A stretch of DNA of 64,000 nt from Azophilus sp965116165 (GTDB lineage: Bacteria; Pseudomonadota; Gammaproteobacteria; Pseudomonadales; Azotimanducaceae), in NCBI GenBank assembly GCA_965116165.1, contig OZ220484.1, positions 3,224,001 through 3,288,000 on the forward strand, read 5' to 3'. The translations under genes were made by a program, and so were the position numbers. Shown here one piece after another: positions 52,406-60,761 of the stretch. Each line of letters begins with the position of its first letter. The stretch's first letter is position 1. The notes below the pieces were generated by a model. The model made no database searches, had not been told where the DNA came from, and worked only from the letters and a program-made list of their open reading frames with translations.

Positions 52406-53608
52406 CTAAAGCAGGGATTTCAAGTCCGTTTCCGGGTTCGCCAGGGCTTCCGCGTTCACCTCCCGCCCGATGAGCCTGCGGCAGATCATGAATTCCCTTG
52501 GGCTGTTGACCGCATCCACCGCGACGATTTTGCCATGTCTTAGATGGAATACGGCGAACTGGTTTTGAGCCGTGTTGCCGCGAAGCACCTCGGTATCGCC
52601 GTCGGCGGCAAATCCCACCATCTGTAGCTTGAGTTCGTATTGGTCGGACCAGAACCAGGGGACGGAGGCGTAAACCTTGTCTCCCCCACACATATTCGCG
52701 GCGGCGATGCGGGCCTGCTCCATGGCATTGGGTACCGATTCGAGGCGCAGGCGGCGGCCGAGCAGGGGGCTGGGGTGATTGGTGCAGTCGCCGGCGGCGT
52801 AGATATTCTGGTCGCTGGTTCGGCAATGGTCGTCGACGACAATGCCGTCGTCGCAGGCGAGCCCCGCTTCTTGCGCCAATTCCACGTTGGGGACAATGCC
52901 GATGCCGACAATCACAATATCCGCGTTGAAGCTCGTATTGCCGCACAAGACTTGGCGAACACGATCACCACCCACCAGTCCCGTCACCGTTGTTCCGGTA
53001 TGCAGGCACACCCCCCGGTTACTGTGCAGTTGGTGGTAAAACTCGGACATCGCCGGTGTGGCAACACGTTGCAGGATGCGGCTTTCCATTTCCAGAACAC
53101 GAACCTTCAGGCCCGCGTCGATACATACGGAGGCCACCTCGAGGCCGATATAACCACCACCGACCACTACGACCCCGAGGCCCGGCGACATCTCCGCCCT
53201 GATGGCGTCCACATCCGCGATGGTGCGCAGATAGTGCACGCCGGACAGGTCGCCGCCAGTGAGTTGCAGATGCCGAGGACGGCTGCCGGTGGCGAGCAAC
53301 AGTTTTTCGTAGGAAAGGGTCTCGCCATCCGCGGTGGCCACCGTTTGGGCGGTTGGATCAATCGATGCAACGCGCGCACCGGATTTGATGGATATGTTGC
53401 GGTCCGCGTAAAACTTCTCGGGCCGCAGGTAAACGCGTTCCAGACCGTGTTCGCCCGCGAGGTATTGCTTCGATAGCGGGGGGCGTTGATAGGGAATGTG
53501 CGGCTCGTCGCCGATGATGACGATTTCTCCGTCGTAACCCTCCTGCCGCAGGCTGGCCGCCGCCTGACTGCCCGCCTGGCCGGCTCCCACGATGATCATT
53601 GCCGACAC
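52406..53608 (-). CDS. FAD-dependent ferredoxin/rubredoxin reductase
   Basis: Protein of 400 residues of the putidaredoxin/rhodocoxin reductase kind, which passes electrons from NAD(P)H to a ferredoxin serving an oxygenase or P450. The FAD site is IIVGAGQAGSQAAASLRQEG, then PPLSKQYLAGE, LLLATGSRPR, the NAD site VVVVGGGYIGLEVASVCID and the second FAD region IYAAGDCTNHPSPLLGRRLR. No partner ferredoxin or oxygenase gene is seen nearby. Half-sites resembling the local operator lie about 75-100 bases upstream of its start, which hints at control with the metabolic region at 4-24 kb. Confidence 0.9.
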   Translation of the reverse strand: MSAMIIVGAGQAGSQAAASLRQEGYDGEIVIIGDEPHIPYQRPPLSKQYLAGEHGLERVYLRPEKFYADRNISIKSGARVASIDPTAQTVATADGETLSYEKLLLATGSRPRHLQLTGGDLSGVHYLRTIADVDAIRAEMSPGLGVVVVGGGYIGLEVASVCIDAGLKVRVLEMESRILQRVATPAMSEFYHQLHSNRGVCLHTGTTVTGLVGGDRVRQVLCGNTSFNADIVIVGIGIVPNVELAQEAGLACDDGIVVDDHCRTSDQNIYAAGDCTNHPSPLLGRRLRLESVPNAMEQARIAAANMCGGDKVYASVPWFWSDQYELKLQMVGFAADGDTEVLRGNTAQNQFAVFHLRHGKIVAVDAVNSPREFMICRRLIGREVNAEALANPETDLKSLL

Positions 53609-53680
53609 AAGCTAACCCCATCCGTCAAAACGCGGATTGTATCTATGACCTGTCTTGAAAATACCCATACCATGCAACGG

Positions 53681-53711
53681 TATTGTATCAATCCGAAGGG
53701 ATTGATATACA
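53681..53711. promoter_or_regulatory. Operator-like half sites upstream of the ferredoxin reductase
   Basis: TATTGTATCAAT and ATTGATATAC, separated by CCGAAGGG, face each other 73-103 bases upstream of the leftward reductase gene. Each resembles half of TATTGATATATCAATA, and together they form an inverted repeat (TGTATCAATCC / GGATTGATATACA). Assignment is tentative. Confidence 0.35.
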
Positions 53712-53773
53712 TGGCTATGCGGTGATCGCTGTTACCGCTGTCGCATGCCTTTCCGTGTCCCGCCCGGTATTCC

Positions 53774-54001
53774 GGCGACAGGGCGTACGCGCCCGGCGAG
53801 CTGGTCCAGGTCGACCACATGACGTACCGCCGCGACGGCTAGGTTCCCAGGGAGTTCCGCGCCGTCCGCCCAACAACCAGGCACAGGGTCGCCCGGGTGT
53901 TCTCGCGGGCCACGGCCGGCAACGCCGGGTGCTTCCTGGCCGCCATGGTCGAGACCATGCCGTTCCCCGTCGCCGCGAATCCGGCACGCCCGATTGGATG
54001 A
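53774..54001 (+). pseudogene. Decayed integrase-core (DDE) transposase
   Basis: One frame reads YAPGELVQVDHMTYRRDG, a TAG stop at 53840, then FRAVRPTTRHRVARVFSRAT and AMVETMPFPVA. This is the first-Asp region of an rve-type integrase core as in IS481/IS3-like transposases (PGELVQxDHMT ... VYSRAT ... MPFPV). Start, end and the second and third acidic residues are gone. Shadow frames across it are not genes. Confidence 0.7.
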
Positions 54002-54065
54002 CTTTAGGATGGCCCTGCCCGAGCCAATACATTTGTTCTCAGCAGTCCGTTATAATGAATGTGGT

Positions 54066-54087
54066 GAATTAATCAGGGTTTCCCTAG
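54066..54087 (-). repeat. MITE-1 left-end fragment upstream of the large fibronectin-type gene
   Basis: On the minus strand CTAGGGAAACCCTGATTAAT resembles the MITE-1 left end with a CTAG flank. It ends four bases before the GGGAGA ribosome-binding site of the start at 54105. Confidence 0.5.
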
Positions 54088-54104
54088 GATGGGAGAGCGA
54101 GACC

Positions 54105-54257
54105 ATGACAAGGACAAGCACGAAGACGAAGGACGATCTTGCGGCGCGCGGCCTGCCGCGGCTGTCCGGGCGGGGCGCGAGCGCCTCGCGCGCGAACCCC
54201 TTGCCCCGTGTGCCCCCCCCCCCCCCCCCCCCCGAACGAATCCGGGCGCGGGGCTGA
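54105..54257 (+). CDS. Out-of-phase start of the fibronectin-type protein
   Basis: ATG 54105 has the best ribosome-binding site of the region (GGGAGA, eight bases upstream). It encodes TRTSTKTKDDLAARGLPRLS and RANPLPRVPPPPPPP, then runs out of frame through the C tract and stops at 54257. With 20 or 23 C instead of 21 it would continue into the 1587-residue frame. I read it as the true N-terminus in the off state. Confidence 0.6.
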   Translation: MTRTSTKTKDDLAARGLPRLSGRGASASRANPLPRVPPPPPPPERIRARG

Positions 54258-57200
54258 GCCGGTGGGCGCCCCCGGGAGAGCCGCCCGCCGCCTGAAGGCG
54301 GGACTCGCCGCTGCTCTTCTGCCGACCTTCGTCGCCACCCTCGCGCCCCAGGACGCGCAGGCGCAGGCCCCCACTCTTACCGCAACGCCGGGCGACGGGC
54401 AGGTCACGCTCAGTTGGACTCTGTCCAGCACCGGTGTGGGAACCAAGTGGGGGTACAAGATCAATGGCGGCGGATTTACCTGGGCTGGGACGCCCCTCGC
54501 TATTCCAGGTTCCAACGCCGGCACCAGAGGCCACACGGTAACAGGCCTGACGAACGGAACCTCTTATCAGTTCATTGTCTACTTGCAGACTGCGACCAAT
54601 GCGGCGTACCGTCAAAGCAACCAGGTGAGCGCCACGCCGAATCCACCCACCGCCGGGGTGACGCTTTCGAAGACATCGCTGACGATGAATGAGGGGAGCA
54701 GCGACACCTACACGGTGAAGCTGGACAAGGCGCCCACGGTGAACGTGACGATCACGGTGAGCGGCGCTTCGGGCGACGTGTCGGTGATGGGTTCGCCGCT
54801 GACCTTCACGCCGAGCAACTTCGGCACGGCGCAGACGATCACGGTGAGCGCGGCCCGCGACGGGGACACGACGGACGACACGGCAACGCTGACGCACGCG
54901 GCGTCGAGCACCGACACGGCCTACGGCGCCTCGCTCGAAATCGACGATGTGGACGTGACGGTGACCGACACGACGCCGACCTTCCAGCTGCTGACCGACC
55001 CGGCGGCGGTGACCGAGGGCACGGACATCAGTCTGACGGTGACCTCCGACAGGTCGATATTCGGCAACTGGCCGGTGCGCCTGACGCTGGCGGCCCGGAG
55101 TTCGAGCACTTTCACGGCGGCGGACATTGCCGGCACGCTGGGGCCGCGCGAGTTCACTGCGAACTTCGGCAGCACCAGCGCCTTCGGCTCCCCCGTCCCC
55201 GGCACGACGGGCACGGTGACCATCCCGACCAGCACCGACTCGGCCACCGAGGGCGCGGAGGCCTACCGGATCACGCTGAGCCAGAGGACCACCTTCGTCA
55301 GCTACGCGGTCGGCACCGATGCGACCGCCGACGGCACCCTGAACGATGCGGCGGCGACCGGGCCGACCATCACTCTCACCGCCGCGCCGGGGGACGGGCA
55401 GGTGACGTTGTCCTGGACCTATACCAACGACGACGGGGAGGCTTTTGATCACTGGCGGTACGCGCAGAAGAAAGGCGGCGGAAGCTACAGCGGCCTGGGC
55501 GATGAGATTCCCGGCGGCAAGGCCATCCGAACGCACACCGTGACAGGTCTGGAAAACGGCGCCGCATACACTTTCAAGGTCACACGCGGAGTCACAAGCC
55601 CCCCACCTGTGAGGATCCAGACAACAGCACCTCCTTACTCCAACGAAGTCACCGCGACGCCGACGGCCGCTTCCGTTCCCGCCAGGCCGTCGGGGTTGTC
55701 GGCAACGGCGGGCAACGGGCAGGTGACGCTGACGTGGACCGACCCGGAGGACGATTCGATCACGAGGTATCAGGTGCGGCGGAGGAAGGGCAGCGACGCC
55801 TGGGGCGGCTGGACCGCCATCTCCGGCTCCGACGCCGACACCACGGCCCACACGGTGACGGGGCTGGACAACGACAGCGAATACCGCTTCCGCATCCGGG
55901 CGAGGAACGATTCCGGCTTCGGCGCGCAGTCGGCGGTGGTGACGGCCACGCCGACGGAGCCTGCCGGCACGGCGCCCGCCAAGCCGACGGGCTTTGGCGC
56001 GACGAAGGGCGACACGTGGATCTACTTGACCTGGACCAATCCGAACGACGCCAGCATCACCCGCTGGGAATACCAGCAGAAGACTGGGAGCGAGAACTAC
56101 GGTTCATGGACACGGATGACGGGTTCCGGCGCGACCACGGTGAAGCATCAGATTACCGGTCTGACCAACGGCACGGTCTACAAATTCAAGATTCGTGCGG
56201 TGAACGGCAACGGCGACGGCGCGGCGTCGGACGAGGTGACGGCGACGCCGAATCCACCGACGGCGCCGGTGTTGACGGCAGCCACTTCGACGACCAACCG
56301 GAATCTCACGCTCACCTGGACCCATGCCGGCTCGACCGCGGTCGATTACGTCGACGGCGGGGGCGCCAGCGCCCGCACCTGGTGGCAAACGGGGCACCGG
56401 CTGAAGGGGTCCACCACCTGGACGGCGTACGGCGGGAACGTATCCACCGCGGGCGGCAATTCCCGGCGCACATCGTCGGCGACCCTCGGCCCCGCCACCT
56501 ACCCGAACGGAGCATCGGTGGAGGTGGCGATTCGGGCATCGGCCGATTCCGATTTGCTGAACAGGGAGGGTGTCAAGGGCCCCTGGTCGAACGTGCGGAC
56601 GGTCACCTACATGGACACCAACACCGCCGCGCTGACGTTTACCGGTTCGCCGGTGACGGTGGCGCCCGGTTCCACGGCCACCTACACGGTGGCGCTGACG
56701 AAGGCGTATGCGGGGACGCTGTCGATCGCGAGCGACGACACGTCGGCGGCGACGGTGAGTCCGCCGAGCCTGGCCTTCACCACCACCAACTACAACACGG
56801 CGAAGACGGTGACGGTGACCGGGGTGGGCAACGGCACGGCGACGATCGACCACGCCTTCCGGCTGACGGGGGCCGCGGTGGATGCGATACCGGACGCCGG
56901 CACGGTGGACGTGACGGTGGCCGCCGTGCCGGGCGTGACGGTCTCGCCGACCTCGCTGACGATCGACGAGGGCGGCAGCGGCGCCTACACCCTGAGGCTG
57001 AACACGGCGCCGGCGGCGAACGTGACGGTGACGGTGGGCGGCGCCTCGGGCGAGGTGACGGTGGCGGGCTCGCCGCTGACGTTCACGCCGGCCAACCACG
57101 GCACGGCGCAGACGGTGACGGTCGGCGCCGGAGCCGACGCCGACACGGCCAACGACAGGGCGACCCTGACGCACACATCGGCCAGCACCGACAACGACTA

Positions 57201-58902
57201 CGGCGCCGCGCTCGCCATCGACAGCGTCTCCGTGACGGTGAGGGACACGACGCCGGGCGCCCGGGGGACGGATCCGGCGGAGTCGCCGACGGGCGGCATG
57301 ACCTATCAGCAACTGGACGGCGCCGGCGGCCTGGCGCCCGAGCCGGTGGAGTACGCCCGGGAGCTGGTCGTGGTTCCGGCCGGCAAGACGACCGTCAACA
57401 TCAAGAGCCCGGTGGCCGCGGTGGCCACCGCCACCCGGCACCGGGTGGCGGCGGCGCTCGGGCGGCGCATCCTGGTGGACGAGTCGGTCCATGTCCGCCT
57501 GGCGCTGGGCGGGGGGATGGTGTTCGCCGAGGGGAAGAATGTCGGCGACATCGGGTGGCGCTGGTCCGCGAACCCCCTGAGGCCGCCCTCGTCGTGCACG
57601 ATGGAGAATGGCGCGGCGTTCATCAATCCGGACCACGTCACGTCGGCGGGCAAGGCGATCGGGACATCCCTCGTCGCGGGGCGGGCGGGGGAAAGCGTCG
57701 CGGTCTTCCGGCTCGAAACGGGCGCGGACGACGATTTCGGCCTGGACCTCCCGAGCCGGGACGGGGGCAGACACCTTCCCCCCGAGGCGCGCGCCGTCGC
57801 CGGCGGCGGCCCGAAGTGCGGCACCCCCAATGAGCCCACGAGGATATTCGCCGACATCGCCGACCACCTGGCGGTGCCGGCGGGCGGGGGCGCGTACACG
57901 GCGGGCATCTCGCTGCACGGCGACGCGGACGACGCCCTGGCGGGCCGCAACGCGTCCGTGGCTCTGGGCGGCGCGGCCACCATCGTGCGGGTCGTCGACG
58001 GTCTGGACGCCGGGGTGGAGGCGGCGACCCAACCCGTTGTCGCGCACGTGGGCACCTCCCCGCAACCGTTCCTGTGGTTCCGGGACGCGGCCGCGGCCGG
58101 CGGCGTGACGGGCGCGGCGGTTCTGGGCTCGGCCAGGGCGACGATCGCGGGGAACAACCTCCACAATCCCACCACCGGCGGGATCGCCACGGGGAGCGAC
58201 CTGCTGCCCGACGGCAGCGTCAACCTCGCGGTTGAGGGGGACTTCTCGATCGGGGCGTTCAGCCTGGGGATTCCCGCGGACGCGGCGGACCCGTCGGGGG
58301 TCTGCCCGGCGGCCGGCGCCGCGGGGTCGCCGGCGACGGGCAACCTGGCGCCGGCGGCCGGCGGCCCGCCGGACAGGGCGACGCTCGGGGGGCGGAACGC
58401 GGGGACGCACCATCTGTGCGTTCGGGTGGCCGCCGCGAACGGGGCCCCGATTCCGGCCGGGCTGTACCGCGGGACGGTCAGCCGCACCGGGGTCGGCGAC
58501 GCCGACGAGACGCTGGCGACGGGTGTGATCGGCCGGATCCGGCGCAACGGGACGACGGCCCGGCTGACCTATCTGACCGCGTCGGGGAAGTACAACCAGC
58601 GCCTGATCATCGTCAACGAGGGGGCGCGCGACGCGAGGTACGACCTGGGCTCGCTGGTGACGGAGGCGGGGACGCGGGCGACGCCGACGGCGGCGGCGGT
58701 CGGCACGGTCCCGGCGGGCGGTCAGGTGGTGCTGCGGGTTTCGGACCTGGTCGAGTTCGCGGGTCCGCGTCGGCGGGCGTCGGCGACGCTGAGCGTGGTC
58801 GCGGCGCCGGGGGACATCCGGGTGGCGACGACCCAGGTGAACCTGCTGGACGGCAGCACGGACACGCTCCACATCCCGGTGCGCGGCGCCACGGTCAACT
58901 AG
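54139..58902 (+). CDS. Giant secreted fibronectin-III / beta-sandwich repeat protein
   Basis: Open frame of 1587 residues from TTG 54139; the likely true start is ATG 54105 in another phase (see the C tract). A signal-like segment RRLKAGLAAALLPTFVATLA precedes AQAQA near residue 75. Repeat domains follow: FN3 at ~77-165 (GDGQVTLSWT), a beta domain at ~172-276, a Calx-beta-like stretch at ~277-404, FN3 at ~408-509, ~512-608 and ~612-706, a weaker FN3 at ~707-828, another beta region at ~831-930, and a second copy of the ~172 domain at ~933-1039 (GASGEVTVAGSPLTFTP). Residues ~1040-1587 form a C-terminal region I do not recognise. Likely a surface or secreted adhesion protein. GC content is above that of the neighbours. 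Confidence 0.8.
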   Translation: MRRAACRGCPGGARAPRARTPCPVCPPPPPPPNESGRGAEPVGAPGRAARRLKAGLAAALLPTFVATLAPQDAQAQAPTLTATPGDGQVTLSWTLSSTGVGTKWGYKINGGGFTWAGTPLAIPGSNAGTRGHTVTGLTNGTSYQFIVYLQTATNAAYRQSNQVSATPNPPTAGVTLSKTSLTMNEGSSDTYTVKLDKAPTVNVTITVSGASGDVSVMGSPLTFTPSNFGTAQTITVSAARDGDTTDDTATLTHAASSTDTAYGASLEIDDVDVTVTDTTPTFQLLTDPAAVTEGTDISLTVTSDRSIFGNWPVRLTLAARSSSTFTAADIAGTLGPREFTANFGSTSAFGSPVPGTTGTVTIPTSTDSATEGAEAYRITLSQRTTFVSYAVGTDATADGTLNDAAATGPTITLTAAPGDGQVTLSWTYTNDDGEAFDHWRYAQKKGGGSYSGLGDEIPGGKAIRTHTVTGLENGAAYTFKVTRGVTSPPPVRIQTTAPPYSNEVTATPTAASVPARPSGLSATAGNGQVTLTWTDPEDDSITRYQVRRRKGSDAWGGWTAISGSDADTTAHTVTGLDNDSEYRFRIRARNDSGFGAQSAVVTATPTEPAGTAPAKPTGFGATKGDTWIYLTWTNPNDASITRWEYQQKTGSENYGSWTRMTGSGATTVKHQITGLTNGTVYKFKIRAVNGNGDGAASDEVTATPNPPTAPVLTAATSTTNRNLTLTWTHAGSTAVDYVDGGGASARTWWQTGHRLKGSTTWTAYGGNVSTAGGNSRRTSSATLGPATYPNGASVEVAIRASADSDLLNREGVKGPWSNVRTVTYMDTNTAALTFTGSPVTVAPGSTATYTVALTKAYAGTLSIASDDTSAATVSPPSLAFTTTNYNTAKTVTVTGVGNGTATIDHAFRLTGAAVDAIPDAGTVDVTVAAVPGVTVSPTSLTIDEGGSGAYTLRLNTAPAANVTVTVGGASGEVTVAGSPLTFTPANHGTAQTVTVGAGADADTANDRATLTHTSASTDNDYGAALAIDSVSVTVRDTTPGARGTDPAESPTGGMTYQQLDGAGGLAPEPVEYARELVVVPAGKTTVNIKSPVAAVATATRHRVAAALGRRILVDESVHVRLALGGGMVFAEGKNVGDIGWRWSANPLRPPSSCTMENGAAFINPDHVTSAGKAIGTSLVAGRAGESVAVFRLETGADDDFGLDLPSRDGGRHLPPEARAVAGGGPKCGTPNEPTRIFADIADHLAVPAGGGAYTAGISLHGDADDALAGRNASVALGGAATIVRVVDGLDAGVEAATQPVVAHVGTSPQPFLWFRDAAAAGGVTGAAVLGSARATIAGNNLHNPTTGGIATGSDLLPDGSVNLAVEGDFSIGAFSLGIPADAADPSGVCPAAGAAGSPATGNLAPAAGGPPDRATLGGRNAGTHHLCVRVAAANGAPIPAGLYRGTVSRTGVGDADETLATGVIGRIRRNGTTARLTYLTASGKYNQRLIIVNEGARDARYDLGSLVTEAGTRATPTAAAVGTVPAGGQVVLRVSDLVEFAGPRRRASATLSVVAAPGDIRVATTQVNLLDGSTDTLHIPVRGATVN
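54213..54233 (+). repeat. Homopolymer of 21 C in the 5' coding region
   Basis: An unbroken run of 21 C encodes the poly-Pro stretch before the signal segment. Its length sets the reading frame: ATG 54105 is in frame with the long protein only if the tract is 20 or 23 (or another length differing by multiples of three). Such tracts mutate by slipped-strand mispairing. Confidence 0.85.
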
Positions 58903-58964
58903 CGGATTCGCCGGACCAAGGCCCGCGCACTGTCCGGCTCGTGCGAATGTCGAACCGATACACC
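58903..58964 (+). repeat. Intergenic repeat family R, copy 3
   Basis: Begins right after the stop of the giant gene: GGATTCGCCGGACCAAGGCC, then TGTCCGGCTCGTGCGAATGT. It matches copies at 11485, 50865 and 63915 and may act as a transcript 3' end. Confidence 0.7.
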
Positions 58965-58996
58965 GCCATTCGACTTGCGCGCAGGATCGCAATGGA

Positions 58997-60280
58997 TCAA
59001 TTTTGTTCCAAATCCTGCGCAAGGTATTTCCCCGCCACCCAATAGTGGTAGGCGGACCATATCTCCACCAGTCCACAAATCACCAGCGCATAGCGCACGG
59101 ATTCGTTGCCGAATCGGCCGCTCAGCAGGTCGGCGAAGAAGCCCACCGCAAAGGGGCCGAGGCCCAGGCCGATGATGTTGAGAATGAACAGCAGCACCGC
59201 GGCGGCCAACGCCCGCATGCGCAACTCGACCAATCCCTGGGTTTGGGAAAAGGTTGTGGCTTGGTAGAAATTGCCGAACATGACCGGCAAGATCATGAGA
59301 ATGAGCGCCCAGTAGGGGTTCGGCAGGAATAGGAGCAGCATGGAAAACGGCGTGATGGCCCCCAGTGCCACTGCCGCGACCCAGAGATACCAGCGGCTGT
59401 CCCGCGCACCCAGGCGGTCTGCCAGATAACCGCCCCAGGCGATGCCTATGGCGCCGGGAATGCCCAACATCAAACCCAGCCAGGTACCGAGTTCGCCGGT
59501 TTGCATGTCGTGGATGCGGATGAAGAAAACGGGTATCCAGGCGATGAAGCCATAGCCGACGAAGGCGGTCAGCGCCCCCCCAAACGCCATGTGCCGGAAG
59601 GTGCGTTTGCGCCACAGCAACGCAAAGGTGGCGAGGGCGGAAGGCATCTCGCCGGAATCCCGCCTACCCTCCGCGAACCCCCTGGTCGGTTCCCGCAACG
59701 TGAAGCGCACGACCAGCGCCAGCAACAGGCCTGGAATGCCCACGACGAAAAAGGCGGCACGCCAGCCGAAGAATTCGTTCATCCAGCCGCCGGCCACGAA
59801 TCCGAAAAGGATGCCGAGGGGAATGCCCAGGGAATAGATGCCGAGCGCCGTGGCGCGCCGCTCCGGGGGATAGTGGTCGGCGATCATCGAGTGCGCGGGC
59901 GGGCTGCATCCGGCTTCGCCAACACCGACACCGATGCGCGCCAGCAGGAGATGCCAGAAATTGAGCGCCAGCCCGGATATTGCCGTCATCGTGCTCCAGA
60001 CGGCGACCGCCAGCGCGATCAGGTTGCGGCGGCTATGACGGTCCGCCCAGCGGGCGATGGGAATACCCAGGGTCGCGTAAAAGAGTGCGAAGGCGAAACC
60101 GCTCAGGAGGCCGAGTTGGGTGTCGCTGAGCCCGAGATCCAGCTTGATGGACTCCATCAGGATGGAGAGTATCTGGCGGTCGACGAAGTTGAAGGTATAG
60201 ACCACCACCAGCACGCCCAGCGCATAGGCGCGGAATGACGGGGGTGCGCCGGTCTCGGTGCGATGCGCAACTTTTACCAC
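58997..60280 (-). CDS. MFS transporter, spinster-like
   Basis: Protein of 427 residues with about 12 membrane helices. VVYTFNFVDRQILSILMESI, the loop GIPIARWADRHSRRNLIALA and GVGVGEAGCSPPAHSMIADH are the signatures of spinster-type major facilitators, close in style to the one at 6.8-8.2 kb but clearly a separate gene. It sits in the inner membrane; the substrate is unknown. It follows the DUF1820 gene on the same strand by 32 bases. Confidence 0.87.
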   Translation of the reverse strand: MVKVAHRTETGAPPSFRAYALGVLVVVYTFNFVDRQILSILMESIKLDLGLSDTQLGLLSGFAFALFYATLGIPIARWADRHSRRNLIALAVAVWSTMTAISGLALNFWHLLLARIGVGVGEAGCSPPAHSMIADHYPPERRATALGIYSLGIPLGILFGFVAGGWMNEFFGWRAAFFVVGIPGLLLALVVRFTLREPTRGFAEGRRDSGEMPSALATFALLWRKRTFRHMAFGGALTAFVGYGFIAWIPVFFIRIHDMQTGELGTWLGLMLGIPGAIGIAWGGYLADRLGARDSRWYLWVAAVALGAITPFSMLLLFLPNPYWALILMILPVMFGNFYQATTFSQTQGLVELRMRALAAAVLLFILNIIGLGLGPFAVGFFADLLSGRFGNESVRYALVICGLVEIWSAYHYWVAGKYLAQDLEQN

Positions 60281-60312
60281 GGGTTGCTGGCGCTTACACC
60301 CTGGGCGGACGG

Positions 60313-60648
60313 CTACTTCTTGCCCCTATCGCCCGGAACCGGCATCGGGAAGGGCGTGACGTTCCCGCCTGTGGTTTCGGTGACCTTGGCGATGCCTTCC
60401 TTCTCCACCTCGTCGATGCGAATCACGGCATGCATTGGGATAAAGCTGCGCTGCACCCCCTCGAACTCGGTGCGCAGCTTGTCTTCGCTGGGGTCGATAA
60501 CGACCTTGGTGCGCTTGCCGAAGATGTAGTCCTCCACCTCGATGAACCCGTAGAGGTCGCTGGAGTAGATGTTGTGGGCATAGACCTCGTAGATCTGGCC
60601 CATGCAGTGGAACAGCACCTTGTAGATATGGGTTTGATTGTCGCTCAT
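60313..60648 (-). CDS. DUF1820 protein
   Basis: Protein of 111 residues: THIYKVLFHCMGQIYEVYAH, then FIEVEDYIFGKRTKVVIDPS and LRTEFEGVQRSFIPMHAVIR. This is the whole of DUF1820, a small conserved cytoplasmic protein of gammaproteobacteria without known function. It precedes the MFS gene and may be co-transcribed with it. Confidence 0.85.
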   Translation of the reverse strand: MSDNQTHIYKVLFHCMGQIYEVYAHNIYSSDLYGFIEVEDYIFGKRTKVVIDPSEDKLRTEFEGVQRSFIPMHAVIRIDEVEKEGIAKVTETTGGNVTPFPMPVPGDRGKK

Positions 60649-60761
60649 GGGCTCTATATAGGTGCAACGGCACGGGGTTGCAACCCGTTGTGCGAGCTTA
60701 GGGGATGTGAGATTAGGAGGGTAGTCCCCGATTGTTTAACGAAGCAAAGCCGCCAAGCCAG

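Noticed and set aside
54213..54233. The 21-C run as an assembly gap or linker artefact
   Set aside because: Possible, but it sits between a good start and a signal peptide and encodes Pro in both frames, so a biological tract is the better reading; kept as a finding with the check stated.
54073..55851. Leftward open frame of 592 codons
   Set aside because: Same reason: low-complexity Arg/Gly/Val sequence antisense to the fibronectin-type gene.
55734..57833. Rightward open frame of 699 codons
   Set aside because: Out-of-phase shadow made of Gly/Arg/Asp runs; the other frame has clear FN3 domains.
56104..59076. Leftward open frame of 990 codons opposite the giant gene
   Set aside because: Arg/Pro/Gly/His-rich with no family resemblance; an antisense shadow produced by the high third-position GC of the real gene.
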